From Microcaldota archaeon (GTDB lineage Archaea > Micrarchaeota > Micrarchaeia > Norongarragalinales > CAINOH01): DNA of 7,056 nucleotides. A program made the position numbers and the translations under genes. Shown in pieces: positions 1-7,056 of the stretch (its first letter is position 1; each line of letters begins with the position of its first letter). The notes beneath the pieces are model-generated. The model saw nothing but the letters and a program-made list of their open reading frames with translations. It did no database searches and was not told the DNA's origin. The stretch spans positions 1 to 7,056 of the forward strand of contig DAHXMR010000016.1 of the NCBI GenBank assembly GCA_027371655.1, written 5' to 3'.

Positions 1-153
1 AAGTGGAAAACCCCCTTGGGCAATTTTTCCGCAAGCGGAAAAACCATTCTTGCAACCGAGGGGAACGCGGCTGCAAAGGCGGAATGCGCGTCGCTGGTGG
101 GGGGGGGCGGGGAAAAATTGGGCGTGCAGCGGAATCAGGCGGAGGCGCAATGA
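1..153 (+). CDS. 3' end of a truncated gene upstream of the pilin-like pair (unknown, possibly pilin-like)
   Basis: An open frame enters from the left edge (first codon AAG at position 1) and ends at TGA 151-153, giving 50 residues with no start inside the window. The stop overlaps the ATG of the next gene as ATGA, exactly as the next two genes overlap each other, which is the main reason for accepting it as a real C-terminus. The tail runs from KWKTPLGNFSASGKTILATEG into an Ala/Gly-rich end finishing in RNQAEAQ. It contains a run of nine G at 99-107, read as part of a Gly stretch. I do not recognise a family. By context it may be another secreted or pilin-like protein of the same operon. A competing frame is open through this stretch from position 3, but it has a Cys/Arg/Gly-rich composition and no visible ribosome-binding site. 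Confidence 0.6.
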   Translation, partial: KWKTPLGNFSASGKTILATEGNAAAKAECASLVGGGGEKLGVQRNQAEAQ

Positions 154-671
154 AAATGGGCAGCATACGAGGCTTTTTGGCGGCGGACGTTGCGTGCGCA
201 ATCGCGGTAATCGCGCTTTGCACTTCGCTTGCGCTTGCGCAGGTGCGCAGCGCGGGCACCGGGGCCGCGCAGCTTCTGGAAACCGCAACGCTCGAGCGCA
301 AGGCAATAGGCATTGCCGACTGGATTGTCAAACACTGCGAAGGCGAAAATGGAATCTCAAAGTGCGAAGATATTTCCGGGGCCAAAACGCGGGCGGCGAA
401 TGTTGCAAGCGCGGAAAGCTTCGAAAAAATGCGGGGAAACGCCGGCGGCCTGCGGGATTTCTTTGGAATCGGCGAAGGCGAAACGCTGGGCATAACGCTT
501 GAAAGAATCGGCGGCGGCAATTCGGGAACAATCGGAACGGGAGAAGGCGGCGCGTGCGCATCAAGGCTTTTGCTTCTTGCTGGAGAGAATTTTTCATTCT
601 CGGAACTTGGCGGGAACGCGGGGCTTGAAGAAGCGGTGCTGCGCGTCTGCGTTGGAGGGAAAAGCAAATGA
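150..671 (+). CDS. prepilin-like secreted protein, G-F-type N-terminus
   Basis: A predicted 173-residue protein. A short charged leader (MKMGSIRG) is followed by a hydrophobic stretch, FLAADVACAIAVIALC, at about residues 9-24. An Arg-Gly-Phe junction with Asp at the fifth residue after Gly resembles the cleavage site and conserved acidic residue of type IV prepilins, so processing by a prepilin peptidase and anchoring in the membrane or a filament is likely. The rest is a small Gly/Ala-rich ectodomain with Cys pairs (KHCEGENGISKC; later ACASRLLLL and VLRVCV) that could form disulfides. The start at 150 is chosen because GGAGG (141-145) lies just upstream, the ATG overlaps the previous stop, and the signal sequence would otherwise sit about 50 residues inside the protein. 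ATG 156 is an alternative with a more usual SD spacing. The frame is open back to position 3, but that extension looks non-coding. The exact family is not recognised. Confidence 0.72.
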   Translation: MKMGSIRGFLAADVACAIAVIALCTSLALAQVRSAGTGAAQLLETATLERKAIGIADWIVKHCEGENGISKCEDISGAKTRAANVASAESFEKMRGNAGGLRDFFGIGEGETLGITLERIGGGNSGTIGTGEGGACASRLLLLAGENFSFSELGGNAGLEEAVLRVCVGGKSK

Positions 672-1081
672 AACGCGGATACCTGTTTGCGTTGGACGCG
701 CTGCTTGGGCTTCTGCTTTTGATGCTCGTGCTCTCCCAACTGCGCGGCGCAGCCGCCAACATGGATAAAAGCGCGTTCGGGGAAGTCGCGCAATACCAGG
801 CGCTGCAGGACCTTGTGGAAATCGGCGTGCGCAACTGGGGCGGAAAGTTGGAGGGATTGTCGCACGGCGATGCGGGCAGCCGCGATTTTTTGGCTGCAAA
901 ATACGGCGCCTTGGCGCCGCGCTTGGGAAACTTTTGCCTTAAAATTTCGGCGGGCGAGTGCGAAAACTGCGGGCTCGCAGTCAATTGCGCAAGGCAAGGC
1001 TATCGCACGGTGTTGGGCGCAAACCGCCTGCTTGCATCGCAAAGCGGTTTTTTCGAAGTGCACGCAACGCTTTCACGATGA
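668..1081 (+). CDS. prepilin-like secreted protein, K-R-G-Y/LDALLGLLLL type
   Basis: A predicted 137-residue protein. It begins MKRGYLFALDALLGLLLLMLVL: a basic leader, Gly-aromatic junction, Asp at about residue 10 and a strong hydrophobic helix. This pattern recurs in small archaeal pilin-like proteins found in clusters. The ectodomain has four Cys in a short span (FCLKISAGECENCGLAVNC, residues about 88-106), suggesting disulfides. The SD is GGAGG at 654-658, nine bases before the ATG, and the ATG overlaps the preceding TGA (ATGA), so translation is probably coupled to the upstream gene. It probably acts as a minor pilin or membrane-anchored partner of the upstream protein. It ends 12 bases before the stop of a convergent class III pilin gene. 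The family beyond prepilin-like is not recognised. Confidence 0.75.
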   Translation: MKRGYLFALDALLGLLLLMLVLSQLRGAAANMDKSAFGEVAQYQALQDLVEIGVRNWGGKLEGLSHGDAGSRDFLAAKYGALAPRLGNFCLKISAGECENCGLAVNCARQGYRTVLGANRLLASQSGFFEVHATLSR

Positions 1082-1093
1082 AAGCCCCCGCGC

Positions 1094-1657
1094 CTAACTG
1101 GATTTCTCGAATTCTATTTCTACGCCTTGGGGGCCCGCGTTTTTCGCCTTGAAAAAATACGCGCCTTGCGCAAGCGAAACCGACTGCGCGGAAAAAACGC
1201 CTTGCGCGGGAACGGAGAACGCGGAGGCATACGGCGCGCTTTTTGAAAAATTCTTTTCAATCCCCCCGCTTGCAAAGGAAACCGAAATGCCCGCGGAACC
1301 GTAATCGTACCAAACCGCGGTTCGGTTTGCGGGAAGCGTTATTTTGCCGGAAAATTCGGTCCCCGCCGCAAGGGAGCCGGCCTCGCGTGCGGCAAGGGCG
1401 ACCGATTCAAGCGCTTGTTCCTCGGCGAGGGAAACCGCGGAAAACTGCGCGCGCTTTTGCGCGGCGGCGTAATGGGGCGCGAAAAGCGCGAAAAAGCCGA
1501 TGCACGCGCAGAAAACAATCATAAATTCAAGCGACGACTGCGCCCGCAATCCATTGCGCGGAACGCACGGCGAAACCCCCTGCGGATTGCGGGGGTTGTG
1601 GAAATTGGTGCAACTATCCAGGGCGTGCTGGCGCGTTTGGAAAACATTTTTGCGCAT
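1094..1657 (-). CDS. class III signal peptide (QSSLEF) pilin-like protein
   Basis: The core is RAQSSLEFMIVF followed by a hydrophobic helix (CACIGFFALFAPHYAAA). This is the archaeal class III signal peptide, with a Q-x-S-x-E core before the transmembrane helix. Prepilin peptidase (EppA/PibD type) cuts just before the Gln, so the mature protein should begin at the codon starting at 1540, about 148 residues long. The body is rich in Ala, Ser and beta-type segments (FSGKITLPANRTAVWYDYG and others), consistent with a pilin head domain. The start is uncertain. ATG 1657 overlaps the stop of the DUF116 gene by one base (TAATG) but gives an unusually long 38-residue leader, has no SD, and its first codons span a strong hairpin. 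TTG 1549 would give the classic short leader MRAQSSLEF (151 residues), also without a clear SD. The pilin-like assignment is firm; the role in a filament is inferred. Confidence 0.8.
   Translation of the reverse strand: MRKNVFQTRQHALDSCTNFHNPRNPQGVSPCVPRNGLRAQSSLEFMIVFCACIGFFALFAPHYAAAQKRAQFSAVSLAEEQALESVALAAREAGSLAAGTEFSGKITLPANRTAVWYDYGSAGISVSFASGGIEKNFSKSAPYASAFSVPAQGVFSAQSVSLAQGAYFFKAKNAGPQGVEIEFEKSS
1574..1597 (-). other. hairpin between alternative pilin starts
   Basis: AACCCCC (1574-1580) and GGGGGTT (1591-1597) are exact reverse complements. An inner GC/GC pair closes a five-base loop, with one bulged base. The element lies between the two candidate starts of the QSSLEF pilin gene (1657 and 1549), after the DUF116 stop. 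No T-run follows on the minus strand, so a terminator is unlikely. A leader or RNA-processing structure that differentially controls the pilin is possible. Confidence 0.45.
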
Positions 1658-2202
1658 TACTGTTTTTTGAGCAGTCCCACTTCGAAGAGGGCTTCCTCGA
1701 CTTCGTCCACGTTGACCATGGTGTTGACGCAGCCGTCGCGCATGAGGGGCACGGAAACCGCGGGGATTCCCGCCTTTTCGCACAACTGGTATGCCATTTC
1801 CAATTCGTGGAAGCATGCGACCCCGAACACGCCGTCGGGCTTTTCGCGGGAAATAATCTTGAAAACGAGGGTGCCCCCAGGCATTATGAACACGGGCGCG
1901 CGCCTGTCAACCGCGTGCCTTATGCGGTTCACCTGGCAGCCGGGGTTGCATTGCTTGCATTCGTACCCGTTTTCGCCCAATGAAGCCTTGCACCCCGGGC
2001 TCCGCAGGCACTGGGGCAGGAACACGAGGATCTTGCCGCCGTTTTTAACAGCTTCCTTGCAGCGCTCGCTTTTCGCGCTTATGAGGATGCGCTCGGCGGT
2101 CTTCTCGTCCACGCTGAACACGGACATGGTTTTGAGCTTGATGTCCTTGGTGCTCAAGTCCCAGGCCATGACCTGGCGCACGATGCTGGTTATCAATCCC
2201 AT
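1657..2202 (-). CDS. DUF116 family protein
   Basis: A 181-residue protein matching the DUF116 pattern: LPQCLRSPGC (residues 62-71), a Cys-rich segment with CKQC and a further Cys (82, 85, 89), VFIMPGGTLVFKII (104-117), FGVACFHELE (126-135) and PLMRDGCVNT (152-161). At least seven of its Cys (65, 71, 82, 85, 89, 130, 158) sit in these conserved-looking blocks, which suggests metal or iron-sulfur binding. The biochemical role of the family is not established as far as I know. The bacterial forms I recall can carry N-terminal membrane segments; none is evident here, so it is probably cytoplasmic. The start at 2202 (ATG) is the most upstream plausible one, but GGAG lies 18 bases away, so initiation is weakly supported; ATG 2169 is an alternative. 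It sits between two class III pilin genes, 58 bases after one and overlapping the other by one base, so it is probably co-transcribed with them. Confidence 0.88.
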   Translation of the reverse strand: MGLITSIVRQVMAWDLSTKDIKLKTMSVFSVDEKTAERILISAKSERCKEAVKNGGKILVFLPQCLRSPGCKASLGENGYECKQCNPGCQVNRIRHAVDRRAPVFIMPGGTLVFKIISREKPDGVFGVACFHELEMAYQLCEKAGIPAVSVPLMRDGCVNTMVNVDEVEEALFEVGLLKKQ

Positions 2203-2260
2203 TGCAAAACCACTTTCAGACTCCTTTGACCCTCGGACGCGATGCGGATAAATTGCCGCC

Positions 2261-2470
2261 CTAGTTTCCTGCGTCGTCGATCAGATTGAACGTTTTGGAA
2301 ACGGTCTGGTTTATTTTCGAGCTCCCCGTTTTCCCCGCGTTCATCAGCTGCCCGACGAGCAATGCGGCGACCGCGACCAGCGCGGCAATCACTATGATGA
2401 GTTCCGCGCTTGCCTGGCCGGACTCGTCGCTGTTCATCGCCTTCAGCGCCGGCAAAATCCCTTTTCCCAT
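2261..2470 (-). CDS. small class III signal peptide pilin (QASAEL)
   Basis: A 69-residue protein. The motif GQASAELIIVIAALVAVAAL (from residue 18) fits the class III consensus Q-x-S-x-E-x-x-x-hydrophobic, followed by a long hydrophobic helix and a short polar tail (NAGKTGSSKINQTVSKTF...). Cleavage before Gln19 would leave about 51 residues, a size like the very small structural pilins of methanogens, so this may be a filament subunit and not a minor component. The start at ATG 2470 is chosen because a GGAAGGTGGT SD-like sequence (2487-2478) lies seven bases upstream. GTG 2482 would overlap that SD, and ATG 2437 (MNSDESGQ) is a shorter alternative. It follows the M50 gene after a probable terminator and is 58 bases upstream of the DUF116 gene. 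Confidence 0.85.
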   Translation of the reverse strand: MGKGILPALKAMNSDESGQASAELIIVIAALVAVAALLVGQLMNAGKTGSSKINQTVSKTFNLIDDAGN

Positions 2471-2477
2471 TGTTCGC

Positions 2478-2487
2478 ACCACCTTCC
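2478..2487 (-). promoter_or_regulatory. Shine-Dalgarno deciding the small pilin start
   Basis: On the minus strand GGAAGGTGGT closely follows the AGGAGGTGAT ideal for archaeal 16S pairing and is separated from ATG 2470 by seven bases. It supports 2470 over the GTG at 2482, which lies within the SD itself. Confidence 0.6.
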
Positions 2488-2560
2488 TGTTTCAAACAAG
2501 AACGCGAGGGCGAAAGCGGGCGGGATTTGGTGCCGCCATTTTTTCATTACAAAAATACGC

Positions 2561-2588
2561 TTTTGCAGAAAAACTGCAAAAAAAGGCC
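2561..2588 (-). terminator. T-run plus hairpin after the M50 protease gene
   Basis: Immediately after the M50 stop (TAA, 2591-2589) the minus strand reads GGCC and then seven T (2584-2578). This overlaps a perfect 8-bp inverted repeat, TTTTGCAG / CTGCAAAA (arms at 2574-2581 and 2561-2568, five-base loop). Archaeal RNA polymerase terminates mainly at T-runs, so the T7 probably ends the M50 transcript and the hairpin may stabilise its 3' end. This would separate the protease gene from the pilin-DUF116-pilin group. Confidence 0.5.
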
Positions 2589-3176
2589 TTAAGCAATTTG
2601 TGGAAAAACTTCTATTAAAAACAGCAGTGTGCCGCCCAAAAGCAGGGTTGCCGCAATCCACGCGCCCTTGCTCCACGCGAGCACTTTTTGGCCGTCGAGG
2701 GGGAAGAAGGGAATGAGGTTGAACAAGCCCAGGAATGCGTTGACGCGGCCGCCGAAAAGCGAAAGTCCCGCAACGCCGGGGAACGCGAATGCGAGCGAGA
2801 TGAAGAAGAGCGCGAGCACGAAGTTGACCAGCGGGCCGGCAAGCGAGATTTTCCCGTTCTGCTCGCGGGTGATGTGCGGGCCGTAAATGAGCACGGCGCC
2901 GGGCGCGGCGAATACGAATCCCCCGCCGGTCAAAAGCGACAAGCCCACGGCAAGCAAAAGGCCCATCGGCCACGCGCGGTAGGCGGCAAGCGCCCCGTAG
3001 TTTTGGGCGACGAACTTGTGGGAAAGCTCGTGCAGCACGAATCCCGCGCCCACCGTGAGCATGACGACCAGGAAGCCCGCGAAAAACCCGCCGGACGCGC
3101 CGCTTCCGTCCCAGGCGAACGCGAAGGAAATCGCGAAAACCGAAACAATGATGTGCAACAATTCCGTGCGGTCCAT
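2589..3176 (-). CDS. M50 family (site-2 protease-like) membrane metalloprotease
   Basis: A 195-residue integral membrane protein. The zinc-binding HELSH motif is at residues 49-53, at the end of a hydrophobic segment, and the second zinc-ligand motif NLIPFFPLDG is at 153-162 with Asp161 as the expected ligand. GKISLAGPLVN (108-118) is the family's conserved central segment. Hydrophobic stretches at about 6-22, 29-48, 69-98, 110-133, 143-160 and 172-191 suggest five to six membrane helices. Such proteases cut substrates within the membrane, often transmembrane regulators or signal-peptide remnants. There is no PDZ or CBS domain, so this is a minimal form. The start at ATG 3176 (MDRTELLH) gives the first membrane helix at once; the frame is open further upstream, but that extension is not protein-like. 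It lies 95 bases downstream of cdc48 on the same strand and may have its own promoter. Confidence 0.9.
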   Translation of the reverse strand: MDRTELLHIIVSVFAISFAFAWDGSGASGGFFAGFLVVMLTVGAGFVLHELSHKFVAQNYGALAAYRAWPMGLLLAVGLSLLTGGGFVFAAPGAVLIYGPHITREQNGKISLAGPLVNFVLALFFISLAFAFPGVAGLSLFGGRVNAFLGLFNLIPFFPLDGQKVLAWSKGAWIAATLLLGGTLLFLIEVFPQIA

Positions 3177-3195
3177 GGGAAAACCCCTAACATGA

Positions 3196-3201
3196 GATAA
3201 A
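3196..3201 (-). promoter_or_regulatory. possible TATA box for a leaderless M50 transcript
   Basis: TTTATC on the minus strand is centred about 22 bases before ATG 3176, the distance at which archaeal transcription would begin close to the start codon. The gene has only a weak SD (AGGGG), which fits leaderless translation. A single short motif is weak evidence. Confidence 0.3.
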
Positions 3202-3204
3202 CTG

Positions 3205-3247
3205 CTTGGGGGAAAAGACCCAAGAACCCCAAACCGCCATGGGGCGG
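3205..3247 (-). other. two tandem hairpins in the cdc48-M50 intergenic region
   Basis: CCGCC/GGCGG (3234-3238 and 3243-3247, four-base loop) and CTTGGG/CCCAAG (3205-3210 and 3219-3224, loop TCTTTTCC on the minus strand) lie one after the other downstream of the cdc48 stop. The pyrimidine-rich loop and the position suggest a transcript 3' end or processing site between cdc48 and the protease gene. There is no clean T-run after the second stem, so termination is only a possibility. Confidence 0.35.
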
Positions 3248-3271
3248 GAAGCCAATGCCTGAAACACCCCA

Positions 3272-5470
<2,199 letters not shown>

Positions 5471-5498
5471 TCAGAGAGGAATCAATTGGGGCAATGGA

Positions 5499-5507
5499 GT
5501 TTTTATG
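5499..5507. promoter_or_regulatory. GTTTTTATG copy 1, TATA-like
   Basis: The T-rich, AT-only core in a G/C-rich context resembles an archaeal TATA element. Read on the minus strand (CATAAAAAC) it lies about 60 bases upstream of cdc48 ATG 5440. Read on the plus strand it could start a transcript near 5530. The identical nine bases recur 88 bases further on. Confidence 0.3.
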
Positions 5508-5527
5508 AGTTGTGCGCTGGAGCAAAA

Positions 5528-5544
5528 GCCCCCCTTGGGGGGGC
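5528..5544. other. G/C-rich hairpin
   Basis: GCCCCCC followed by TT and GGGGGGGC forms a near-perfect short hairpin. On the minus strand the second arm is followed directly by TTTTG, so it resembles a small leftward terminator upstream of cdc48. On the plus strand it would lie at the start of any transcript from the first GTTTTTATG element. Confidence 0.4.
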
Positions 5545-5586
5545 GCGGAGCGTGCGCGGGGAACGGCGGTTTTTTGGGGGAGCGGT

Positions 5587-5595
5587 GTTTTTATG
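5587..5595 (+). promoter_or_regulatory. GTTTTTATG copy 2, candidate TATA box for the small-gene unit
   Basis: Centred near 5591, it would place a transcription start at about 5615-5620 and leave a leader of roughly 40 bases before ATG 5659, which carries its own SD. No clear BRE (purine-rich, A-rich) precedes it, so confidence is modest. Confidence 0.35.
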
Positions 5596-5658
5596 CGTGG
5601 GGGCGCACTTATGTTTTGGAGGGGAACGCCCAATTTTCAAGCACGAGGTAAACCCGGA

Positions 5659-6048
5659 ATGCACCCGAAAAGCGAACCGATGAAATACCGCACCCTGCCG
5701 ATTAAATCCCTCTTCGAAGTCTTAAACCACGGGGCGGAACCCGAGCGCTCGGCCGCGCTCATCGAGATTCTGAAGAACCGCAACCCCCTGGCTGTCGAGC
5801 CGCTCCTGCACGATTCCGGCAAAAGCGACACCATACGCAACACCAACCGGGCGCTGCTTTTGGCGCACATCGGCGGCGACAAGCGCTACGACCCCGCGCG
5901 CAGGGAATTCGCGAAAAAAGCGCTTGCGGAAATCCCGCCCGAAACAATTCCAGTTCTCGACGAATTCGCCAAGAAAACCCAAAACGACGAAATGATACGG
6001 CTCGCCAGAAAAGCAATCACCGCCCTGGCCCAGGCGAGGAACGACTGA
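5659..6048 (+). CDS. hypothetical helical protein, HEAT-repeat-like
   Basis: A 129-residue protein of unrecognised family. From about residue 14 it reads as successive amphipathic helices: PIKSLFEVLNHG, ERSAALIEILKNRNPLAVEPLLHD, TNRALLLAHIGG, ARREFAKKALAEIPPETIPVLDEFAKK, EMIRLARKAITALAQAR. The short turns containing Pro, Gly or Asn look like two to three HEAT-type helical hairpins, often used for protein-protein binding. No catalytic motif, signal peptide or membrane segment is visible. The start at ATG 5659 is chosen because GAGGT (5645-5649) lies nine bases upstream; ATG 5680 (MKYRTLP) lacks an SD. The frame is open further upstream, but that part has a Gly/Arg/Trp-rich, non-coding look. 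It ends 13 bases before the first ATG of the next gene and surely shares a transcript with it. Confidence 0.75.
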   Translation: MHPKSEPMKYRTLPIKSLFEVLNHGAEPERSAALIEILKNRNPLAVEPLLHDSGKSDTIRNTNRALLLAHIGGDKRYDPARREFAKKALAEIPPETIPVLDEFAKKTQNDEMIRLARKAITALAQARND

Positions 6049-6067
6049 CGTTAAGGAGCTGATGAAA

Positions 6068-6382
6068 ATGGGGATGGGAAAGCTGACCGTAGCGCATAAA
6101 ACCGAAATGCACGGAATAGTTTCCAAAACGCTTGGCCTCGAAAAGCGCGACGTGATGATAACAACTTTGCCGGCCAGCAGGGGGCCCGGCAGGCAACTGG
6201 TGTTCGAGCCGAAATACAAAAGCGGGAAAACCGTCCCAATTGAAAAACTCGAAGCCGCAGCCAAAGCGGTAACAGAATACCTGAAGACGAAAGAGCTTCC
6301 CCTTGTTGCCGGGCATTCCGGATACAAAATCCACGTCCACGCGCCGGTCTTGGACCAAAAAGGCGGCAGGGAAAAAGCTTAG
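6068..6382 (+). CDS. hypothetical small basic protein
   Basis: A 104-residue protein of unrecognised family. It has a mixed alpha/beta look: VAHKTEMHGIVSKTLGL, then strand-like VMITTLPA, QLVFEPKYKSGKTVPI, a helix LEKLEAAAKAVTEYLKT-like segment around residues 57-74, and the His-rich strand YKIHVHAPV near the C-terminus. It is Lys-rich, has no Cys, membrane segment or signal peptide, and is probably cytoplasmic; nucleic-acid binding is possible but unproven. AGGAG (6054-6058) is nine bases before ATG 6068 but only three before ATG 6062, so I prefer 6068; ATG 6074 is a further option. It follows the HEAT-like gene in the same unit. Its stop TAG (6380-6382) overlaps the stop of the opposing NFACT gene. 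Confidence 0.75.
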   Translation: MGMGKLTVAHKTEMHGIVSKTLGLEKRDVMITTLPASRGPGRQLVFEPKYKSGKTVPIEKLEAAAKAVTEYLKTKELPLVAGHSGYKIHVHAPVLDQKGGREKA

Positions 6383-7056
6383 GATAACTCCACCGCGCCC
6401 GGCAGCAATGCGAGTATTTCGCTTGTGTCCTTCAGCCCAAGCCTTGCCGCCAGTTTTTTGGACGCCTCGTTCTGCGAAACCCCGCCCGGCTTCAATAGAA
6501 TTTCCTTCGAAAGTTTTTGGGAAGAAATTGCGGGAACGCAAACAAGCACATCTTCTCCATTGAAGCCAAGGCGCAGGCCCAGCTCGGTGTTGCGGAACCA
6601 TTCCCGCTGCCCCTTCATCACGAAAGAACCCTTTGAAACGAATTCTCCCTGCGACTTTTTCGAAAGCTGGGAAACCGAAACGCAATAAACATCCACCGAG
6701 CCGAAGGCGCGCTTCCACGCGCTTGAATTGCTCGCCGCAAACTGCGCGGCCTCCCGCCTGTCCGCATCCGAAACGCTTTCCGGCCTGCCTTCCGCCTGCA
6801 ATATAGTTACGGACGCGCCTTGGATGTCCGCGTGGAAAAACAAATCGCTCGGTTGGGCATATTTTGCGACAACCGCCTCGTTCTGCGACGCATCCTTGCC
6901 CCCGACCACAAGAAAACCGCCGCTTGTGCGGAACCAGCGGAACCGCTCGAACCACTCTTTCTTGCGCTCGTCAACCACGCGCACGACCTTCTTCCCGATG
7001 CCTGCGGCATCTTCCTTTTCCCGCGCTGCAGTTTCAAACAACAGTTTCTTTTTCGC
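6379..7056 (-). CDS. rqcH: NFACT family protein (RqcH/NEMF/Rqc2-like), C-terminal part with NFACT-R domain
   Basis: The gene runs off the right edge: the frame is open to 7056, giving 225 C-terminal residues of a family usually around 600-700 long. A basic, charged stretch (AKKKLLFETAAREKE...) looks like the end of the central coiled coil. The NFACT-R domain follows: KKEWFERFRWFRTSGGFLVV, GGKDASQNEAVVAKY, PSDLFFHADIQGAS, EAAQFAASNSSAWKRAFGSVDVY and SKGSFVMKGQREWF, all close to the family pattern. Family members bind 60S/50S ribosomal subunits carrying stalled peptidyl-tRNA and recruit tRNA to add C-terminal tails (Ala tails by bacterial RqcH, Ala/Thr by yeast Rqc2). The residues needed for tailing lie in NFACT-N, outside this window, so activity cannot be judged. 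The symbol is by homology. The gene is convergent with the small basic protein gene; the stops overlap by four bases. Confidence 0.93.
   Translation of the reverse strand, partial: AKKKLLFETAAREKEDAAGIGKKVVRVVDERKKEWFERFRWFRTSGGFLVVGGKDASQNEAVVAKYAQPSDLFFHADIQGASVTILQAEGRPESVSDADRREAAQFAASNSSAWKRAFGSVDVYCVSVSQLSKKSQGEFVSKGSFVMKGQREWFRNTELGLRLGFNGEDVLVCVPAISSQKLSKEILLKPGGVSQNEASKKLAARLGLKDTSEILALLPGAVELS

Noticed and set aside
3..149. N-terminal extension of the 150-671 gene back to ATG 3
   Set aside because: It would bury the signal sequence about 50 residues inside, has a shadow-like composition and overlaps the frame-1 coding sequence; GGAGG supports the start at 150.
1084..1144. GCCCCC (1084-1089) and GGGGGC (1129-1134) with a T5 run after, as a terminator for the + strand pilin-like genes
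   Set aside because: The loop would be about 39 bases and the T-run is short and not adjacent; G- and C-runs are frequent here, so pairing by chance is likely.
1078..1152. A short + strand ORF starting at another ATGA overlap (ATG 1078 with stop 1079-1081), 24 codons
   Set aside because: It lies entirely over the 3' end of the convergent pilin gene, apart from its first bases, has no protein-like features and is very short; the overlap is probably accidental.
1415..2251. A 278-codon + strand open frame opposite the DUF116 and pilin genes
   Set aside because: DUF116 motifs on the minus strand are clear; the + frame has no domain or SD and looks antisense.
6017..6955. A 312-codon minus-strand open frame overlapping NFACT in another frame
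   Set aside because: NFACT-R motifs are unmistakable in the other frame; this one is Arg/Gly/Phe-rich with no recognisable domain.

Overview
This window looks archaeal. It encodes a two-domain Cdc48/VCP-type AAA+ ATPase with an N domain, the C-terminal part of an NFACT (RqcH/NEMF/Rqc2-like) protein, an M50 intramembrane metalloprotease, a DUF116 protein, and two proteins with archaeal class III signal peptides (QSSLEF and QASAEL motifs). Coding is dense, G+C is moderately high, and several starts are preceded by GGAGG- or GAGGT-like Shine-Dalgarno (SD) sequences. Small class III pilins mixed with other prepilin-like genes are common in Euryarchaeota and DPANN lineages. I lean towards a DPANN-type archaeon (Diapherotrites/Micrarchaeota-like), but this is inference from gene style and not from a marker phylogeny.

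Left part (1-1081, + strand): the 3' end of a gene cut by the window edge, then two complete genes for small secreted proteins whose N-termini look like prepilins. The three are chained by 4-base ATGA stop/start overlaps. Convergent to them, with a 12-base gap, a minus-strand group reads leftwards from 5440 to 1094: cdc48, M50 protease, small class III pilin, DUF116 protein, larger class III pilin-like protein. The last two overlap by one base. A T-run and hairpin after the M50 gene probably split this group into at least two transcription units.

Right part (5441-7056): a 218-base divergent intergenic region holds two copies of GTTTTTATG and a very G/C-rich hairpin. It is followed by a two-gene + strand unit of unrecognised small proteins (one helical and HEAT-like, one small and basic). 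That unit collides with the minus-strand NFACT gene, and the two stop codons overlap by four bases.

Two themes stand out. The first is a surface-filament theme: at least four prepilin-like genes in both orientations around a DUF116 gene. The second is a protein quality-control theme: Cdc48 and an NFACT protein, whose eukaryotic homologues work together in ribosome-associated quality control, lie about 0.9 kb apart with two unknown genes between them. The Cdc48 also ends in a sequence resembling a proteasome-docking tail. I saw no mobile elements, CRISPR arrays, tRNA or rRNA genes.
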